NCBI GenBank assembly: GCA_019636445.1
Contig: JAHBXO010000003.1
Span: 1 to 64,000 of the forward strand
Length of the DNA stretch: 64,000 nt
Direction of reading: 5' to 3'
DNA from: Gemmataceae bacterium
GTDB taxonomy: Bacteria > Planctomycetota > Planctomycetia > Gemmatales > Gemmataceae
A program made the position numbers and the translations under genes. Shown here piece after piece: positions 59,908-64,000 of this stretch. The notes below the pieces were generated by a model. The model was not told the DNA's origin, ran no database searches, and was given only the letters and a program-made list of their open reading frames with translations. Positions within the stretch are counted from its first letter, which is position 1; each line of letters begins with the position of its first letter.

Positions 59908-61979
59908 GGCTTCAACGCCCACTCGAAGAAGTCGTCGATCCTCGCGTTCGATTCTTCCGTCGGCTCGTGCGTGGGGCGGTTCGTCATGCCCACGCGCCGC
60001 TCGTAACCGAGAATCTTGTTCACCGCGACCGCGTGGTTCAGCGCCGCCCAGCGGCTTGGCGGGTCTTCGGAGCCGCCTGACACGAGGAACGGGCGCGGTG
60101 CCATCAGCGCATGAAGTTCGTGGAGGTCGCGGCCTGTTTCGACGAGCATCTTGTAAGGTCCCTGGCGCGGAAAGTCTTTCGTCAGCACACCGCGTTTCCG
60201 TTCCTTGCCCGGCTCGAAGCCGAGATACCAAGGCTCCCAGTAGTTCACGTTCGAACGAGCCTCGTCGAAGACGATGCCGCCATCGGACCACGCCGCCGCG
60301 GCGAAGTCGTCGTTGAGGCAACTCGCGAACATCGCCCACTTGCCGCCATAGGAATGGCCGACGATGCCGATCCGCTTCGGATCGACCTGCGGCATGTTCG
60401 CGAGGACGTTCCGGCAGTTCGCCGCGACATAAGCGTGATACGACAGCGGCTGGAGCTTGCAGGTCTCCATGTTCGGCCAATAGGTCTCGTAGTGGCTGCC
60501 GAGCGAGAGCGCGACGAATCCCTTCCTCGCAAGGCGATAGGCGAAGTCGCGGAAGCCCTTCGTTCCTTCGCCGATGCCGGTCTTGGAATCGTAGAAGACG
60601 ACAACCACGGCCGGGAACGGCCCCGTCCCTTCGGGAATGAGAATATGAGCGTCGTCGTTCGTGCGATCCGGAGCGACCTGGATTCGAACGTGTTGCTGCG
60701 TGAAATTCTCCCGCTTCTTCGAGGACAGCACTTCGACCGTCGGCTTGTCGAGCACTTTGGGCCACGGCCCGAGTGCGTCGAACCAAGCCTTACGGATCTC
60801 GGCGCGGCGCTTCGACCAGTCGGCGGCCGTCTTCACCTGCGAACCATCGGCGAAGGTCAGCACCGATTTGAACTTCCCGAGATCGTTCGCATATTCCTTC
60901 GGCACGTCGAAGTACGGCGCGAGGGCCGGCGGCAGCGCGGCCGTCTTCTGCGGCAGCTTGATCTTCGCAAGGTAGATCGCGGACTTACCTTCATGCGAGG
61001 AGTAGTAGCTGAACCAGAGCAGGCCGTCGTGCCAGACCATGCCGGGGTAGCTGGTGTCGCCGCCGGTATTAAGCGTCAGCACCGGTTCGTACGCGCCTTC
61101 GGCAGTCATGGTGGCGATCACGGTCTTCGCACCGCCGGGATAGCTGCGGCTGCCGGCCCAGAGCGTGCCGTCGGGCGTTTGAATGAAGTTCGGCCCGCCG
61201 AGGCGATGCTTCGTCTCGATCCACTTCCAATCCTTGTACGGAGCCTTGCTGCGGCCGATCCAGCCGAAAGTATTGCCCGCCTCGCGACGGACGAGAGCGA
61301 CCATTTCGCCGTCGGCCAGGAAGCGAATCGTCGTTTCGTTCGGATGGCCCGGCACATCGAGATGCGTGACGAGATCGAACTTTTCGCCGTCGACGCTGAC
61401 GACGAGTTTGAGCTTCCACTCGGCGGGTCCGGGTTCGACCTTGCCGGTCTTGGCGGCGTCCTGGGCCTCCTTCGTGGCCCGCGCCTGCGGGTTGTATGTG
61501 ACGCCGTAACACTTACCGTCGTGCCAGGTTACTCGCCAGAGCCATTCGCCCTCGGTGAGCACACGCTTCGGTTCGGTCCAGTTCGCACCGTCCGTCGAAA
61601 ACGTCGTCCGCGGCTGGCGGCCGATGAGCGTCTTGCCGTCATAGACCGATCCGCCCGCGACAATCATCAGTCGACCGTCGGGTGTGATCGAGAATTTGGG
61701 ATCGCGCAGGTCGATGCCCTTCTCGGTGATACCGGCGATGGATGCCCATTTTTCCCCGTCGTTCGAGACGAGCACGCGGATCAATCCGTTGCCACCGACG
61801 TGGGCGTCCGCCTCGCGGAAGGTGCAGTACCACTTGTCGTTCCAGCGGATCAGATCGGTAAAGGCATTGTGCTTGCCCTGATCCCAAATCTTCGCCGTCG
61901 AAACGACGGTCGGTCCGGCGGCCGTCACACATGAACTCAAAAGTACGAGGGCCACGAGCGAGAGGATTCGGGGTGTCAT
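59904..61979 (-). CDS. Sialidase-like propeller fused to alpha/beta hydrolase
   Basis: A 691-residue exported protein (signal peptide about 1-20). Residues about 25-340 are a sialidase-type propeller: WYCTFREADAH, then VLVSNDGEKW, FSTDGANW and other Asp-box-like turns. Residues about 400-691 are an alpha/beta hydrolase of the acetyl-esterase/dienelactone-hydrolase kind, with GIVGHSYGGKWAMFA (nucleophile Ser), a LHALMAPRPFLV segment and a THEPTEESN end. The start is at ATG 61979; the long open frame above it is antisense to the neighbour. It suggests two activities on one glycan. Divergent to the PQQ gene, 114 nt away. Confidence 0.88.
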   Translation of the reverse strand: MTPRILSLVALVLLSSCVTAAGPTVVSTAKIWDQGKHNAFTDLIRWNDKWYCTFREADAHVGGNGLIRVLVSNDGEKWASIAGITEKGIDLRDPKFSITPDGRLMIVAGGSVYDGKTLIGRQPRTTFSTDGANWTEPKRVLTEGEWLWRVTWHDGKCYGVTYNPQARATKEAQDAAKTGKVEPGPAEWKLKLVVSVDGEKFDLVTHLDVPGHPNETTIRFLADGEMVALVRREAGNTFGWIGRSKAPYKDWKWIETKHRLGGPNFIQTPDGTLWAGSRSYPGGAKTVIATMTAEGAYEPVLTLNTGGDTSYPGMVWHDGLLWFSYYSSHEGKSAIYLAKIKLPQKTAALPPALAPYFDVPKEYANDLGKFKSVLTFADGSQVKTAADWSKRRAEIRKAWFDALGPWPKVLDKPTVEVLSSKKRENFTQQHVRIQVAPDRTNDDAHILIPEGTGPFPAVVVVFYDSKTGIGEGTKGFRDFAYRLARKGFVALSLGSHYETYWPNMETCKLQPLSYHAYVAANCRNVLANMPQVDPKRIGIVGHSYGGKWAMFASCLNDDFAAAAWSDGGIVFDEARSNVNYWEPWYLGFEPGKERKRGVLTKDFPRQGPYKMLVETGRDLHELHALMAPRPFLVSGGSEDPPSRWAALNHAVAVNKILGYERRVGMTNRPTHEPTEESNARIDDFFEWALKP

Positions 61980-62093
61980 GGGTTTCACCGGATGAGGGAA
62001 CGAACGGAGTGGATATAGTTTTGACTGGATTCGGAACAATGAAAAACTCAAAATGAGAAAGCAAATGTCCGACACTCCCACCGAGTCCGTGCC

Positions 62094-63332
62094 ATGTCTC
62101 GCTCCCTCATCCTCCTCGCGCTCCTCGCCTCCTCCGTTCGCGCCGAGAACTGGCCCGGATGGCGCGGCCCGCGCGGCGACGGCACTAGCATCGAGAAGAA
62201 CATCCCCACGGATTGGAGTCCCACGAAGAACGTGAAATGGAAGCTCAAACTTCCTTCGCCGGGGAATTCCAGCCCCGTCGTCTGGGGCGACCGCATCTTC
62301 CTCACGCAGTCCATCGACAAGGCCGGCACGGAGCGGGCGCTCCTCTGCATCGATCGCAAGACGAGCAAGATCCTCTGGCAGAAATCGATCCCGTTCAAAG
62401 AGAAGGAACCGACGCACGCCACAAACCCCTACTGCGCCGCGACGCCCGTCACCGACGGCGAGCGCGTCATCGCCTCGCACGGCTCCGCCGGCCTCGTCTG
62501 CTACGACTTCCAGGGCAACCAACTCTGGCACCGCGATCTGGGAATGTTCATCCACATCTGGGGCACGGCCTCCTCGCCGATCCTGTACGGCGATCTCGTC
62601 ATCCTCAACTGCGGGCCGGGCGAGCGGACCTCGCTTCGGGCCTTCGACAAGAAGACCGGCAATGACGCGTGGGAAGTGCCCGAACCCGGCGGCAAGGCGG
62701 GCACGAGTCAGACCGACTGGATCGGTTCGTGGAGTACGCCGCACATCGTGAAAGTCGATGGCAAGGATCAACTCCTGATGTCGTGGCCGAACGTGCTGAA
62801 GGCGCACGACCCGAAGTCCGGCGACGTCCTCTGGAGTTGCAAGGGGCTGACGAAGCTCGTCTACACCTCGCCGGTGACCGACGGCAAGCACGTCGTCGCC
62901 ATGTCGGGCTATAGTGGCGCGGCCATCGGGATGAAACTCGGCGGCAGCGGCGACCTGACCGAATCGAACCGACTCTGGCAGCATTCCAAGGCAAACCCGC
63001 AACGAATCGGCACTGGCATCATCGTCGGCGATCACCTCTACATGGCCAACGCCGGCGCAAACACCATCCAGTGCATCGAGGTGAAGACCGGCAAGGACCT
63101 GTGGGAGAAGCAGAGGCTTGGCGTCGCCTGTTGGGGCAGCCTCGTGCTTGCCGACGGCAAGCTCTACACGACCGACCAGAACGGCGACACGTTCGTATTG
63201 GAGGCCAAGCCGAAGTTCGAACTCGTCGCCCGCAACAAACTCGGCGAGCACTGCAACGCGTCGCCGGCGATCTCCGACGGCGACATTTTCATCCGGACCT
63301 ACCAGCACCTCTGGTGCATCCGAGCGAAGTAA
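62094..63332 (+). CDS. Secreted PQQ-like beta-propeller protein
   Basis: A 412-residue exported protein with a signal peptide (about 1-17, ending VRAE). Blades carry the PQQ-like W-motif pattern: DRKTSKILWQ, DFQGNQLWHRD, DKKTGNDAWEV, DPKSGDVLW and EVKTGKDLWEKQ. Similar proteins (NPGW-RGP start; WPGWRGPRGDGTS) are frequent in planctomycetes; they do not always bind PQQ, and no catalytic residues of quinoprotein dehydrogenases are clear. A structural or BamB-like role is possible. Its start is at ATG 62094. Confidence 0.88.
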   Translation: MSRSLILLALLASSVRAENWPGWRGPRGDGTSIEKNIPTDWSPTKNVKWKLKLPSPGNSSPVVWGDRIFLTQSIDKAGTERALLCIDRKTSKILWQKSIPFKEKEPTHATNPYCAATPVTDGERVIASHGSAGLVCYDFQGNQLWHRDLGMFIHIWGTASSPILYGDLVILNCGPGERTSLRAFDKKTGNDAWEVPEPGGKAGTSQTDWIGSWSTPHIVKVDGKDQLLMSWPNVLKAHDPKSGDVLWSCKGLTKLVYTSPVTDGKHVVAMSGYSGAAIGMKLGGSGDLTESNRLWQHSKANPQRIGTGIIVGDHLYMANAGANTIQCIEVKTGKDLWEKQRLGVACWGSLVLADGKLYTTDQNGDTFVLEAKPKFELVARNKLGEHCNASPAISDGDIFIRTYQHLWCIRAK

Positions 63333-63335
63333 GGT

Positions 63336-64000
63336 TCACTTCATCAACACGGCCGGGATCGCGGGGACGGCGCCGCGGAGTTTGGTCAAGCGTCCTTCGG
63401 CCTGTATGGCCTTCGGCGAATTCGGGGCGAGGCGGATCGCCAGTTCGAGGCACTTCGCCGCGTCATCAGCCTGGCCCTTGGCGGTGTAGGCGTCCGCGAG
63501 GGTCAACTGGAGGGCGGCGGCGGCCTCGCTCGCGCGCCGGGCCGACGCGGCGAGTTTGTGCGCATCGGCTTTAATGTCGGCGACGAGCGCGGCGGCGGCT
63601 TTCGCCTCGGCCGTGCCGTCGAGTAGCTCGGCGAGGTGGAGCGCCTCGGCGTACGCGCCGGCCTTGGCGAGGTCGCGCGCCGCCGTGAGCAGCGCCGTCG
63701 CCCGCATCGCGAGCGCGACGCGGTCGAGTCGATCGACGCCGAGCGTGACCAGCCGTGCTTCCGCGAGCTTGGCCGGCTCGGTGCCAGCGAATACGCGAGT
63801 GATTTCGTCCAACTGTCTGATGGCTGGCTCTCGGTCCGCGGCGTCCAGCGCGGCGACCGCTTTCCGCAATCGCTCGCCCCCGACATTCTCCAGATCCGCC
63901 AACATGGCCTTCGCCTTCGTCTCGGCCGGCTTTCCCTTCGCCACCATCGCGAGCCGCTGCAAGATCGGAACCGCACGGCCGTATTCGCCGGCCTTGATCG
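63336..64000 (-). CDS. TPR-like helical protein, 5' end outside the window
   Basis: The reading frame enters from beyond the right edge (I-K-A-G-E-Y-G... in frame) and ends at 63336. The visible part is Ala-rich and helical, with about 33-35-residue helix pairs of the tetratricopeptide type (DLAKAGAYAEALHLAELLDGT; LQLTLADAYTAKGQADDAAKCLELAIRLAPNSPKAIQAEG). TTG 63962 is probably internal, not the start. Ends tail to tail with the PQQ gene. Likely a secreted or cytoplasmic scaffold; the rest is not visible. Confidence 0.7.
   Translation of the reverse strand, partial: IKAGEYGRAVPILQRLAMVAKGKPAETKAKAMLADLENVGGERLRKAVAALDAADREPAIRQLDEITRVFAGTEPAKLAEARLVTLGVDRLDRVALAMRATALLTAARDLAKAGAYAEALHLAELLDGTAEAKAAAALVADIKADAHKLAASARRASEAAAALQLTLADAYTAKGQADDAAKCLELAIRLAPNSPKAIQAEGRLTKLRGAVPAIPAVLMK

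Noticed and set aside
61980..63308. N-terminal extension of the sialidase-esterase frame over the PQQ gene
   Set aside because: The extension is antisense to the PQQ-propeller gene, whose blades are clear; the signal peptide begins at ATG 61979.
1..64000. CRISPR arrays, tRNA or rRNA genes, insertion sequences
   Set aside because: I found no direct repeat-spacer arrays, no cloverleaf with a GTTCGA-type T-arm in a fitting context, and no transposase or integrase reading frame. The repeats seen are isolated palindromes.

Overview
The window is a high-GC (about 60-65%) bacterial chromosome segment that reads as a planctomycete of the Gemmataceae type. The evidence is two formylglycine-type sulfatases (one fused to a sialidase-like domain), a 1,264-residue secreted beta-helix protein with an N-terminal LEDR motif, small zinc-ribbon plus transmembrane proteins, an exosortase and polysaccharide cluster, an NfeD and flotillin operon, and secreted PQQ-propeller and sialidase/esterase proteins. 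Genes are dense on both strands. I see no rRNA, tRNA, insertion sequence, integrase, phage gene or CRISPR array. Layout: 1-5.7 kb holds a thioredoxin-like protein, a zinc-ribbon membrane protein, ApbE, a DoxX protein with a large insertion and a Tat-exported amidohydrolase. 5.9-9.5 kb holds MutY, an FHA protein and a solute-binding lipoprotein. 9.6-18.6 kb holds two sulfatases, WecB, a secreted esterase and a hybrid histidine kinase. 18.9-23.8 kb is a minus-strand run of ROK kinase, Uma2 protein, TrpF, ROK kinase, inositol-monophosphatase-like protein and a cupredoxin-like protein with its own promoter and terminator. 23.9-29.6 kb holds UvrB, an RluA-type pseudouridine synthase, a small membrane protein bracketed by a 57-bp inverted repeat, and a Y-family polymerase. 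30-35 kb holds an ECF sigma factor translated with a giant zinc-finger anti-sigma-like membrane protein. 35.6-43.2 kb holds a di-haem peroxidase and a tightly overlapping six-gene exosortase/polysaccharide operon. 43.3-49.5 kb holds a FabF-like ketosynthase and the nfeD-nfeD2-floA operon. 49.6-56 kb holds two glycosyltransferases, TyrS, YraN and rpsP-trmD-rplS without rimM. 56-64 kb holds large secreted proteins. How the genes fit together: the exosortase operon combines membrane processing (exosortase and EpsI-like), chain-length control (GumC-like), the first sugar-phosphate transfer onto lipid and a glycosyltransferase. The sulfatases, sialidase-like and esterase proteins fit breakdown of sulfated or acetylated polysaccharides, a known planctomycete lifestyle. 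The most notable observation is the last gene of the exosortase operon (37145-37684). It is a peroxiredoxin-like protein in which an in-frame TGA replaces the first Cys of the active-site CxxC, followed 14 nt later by a perfect 7-bp hairpin. This looks like an unannotated selenoprotein (UxxC) with a bacterial SECIS element, start-stop coupled to an exopolysaccharide operon. Other points of interest are a sigma/anti-sigma pair whose anti-sigma part carries DUF4349 and about five repeats of 102-103 residues, an NfeD protein that seems to lack protease serines, and several unrelated families of palindromic intergenic repeats.
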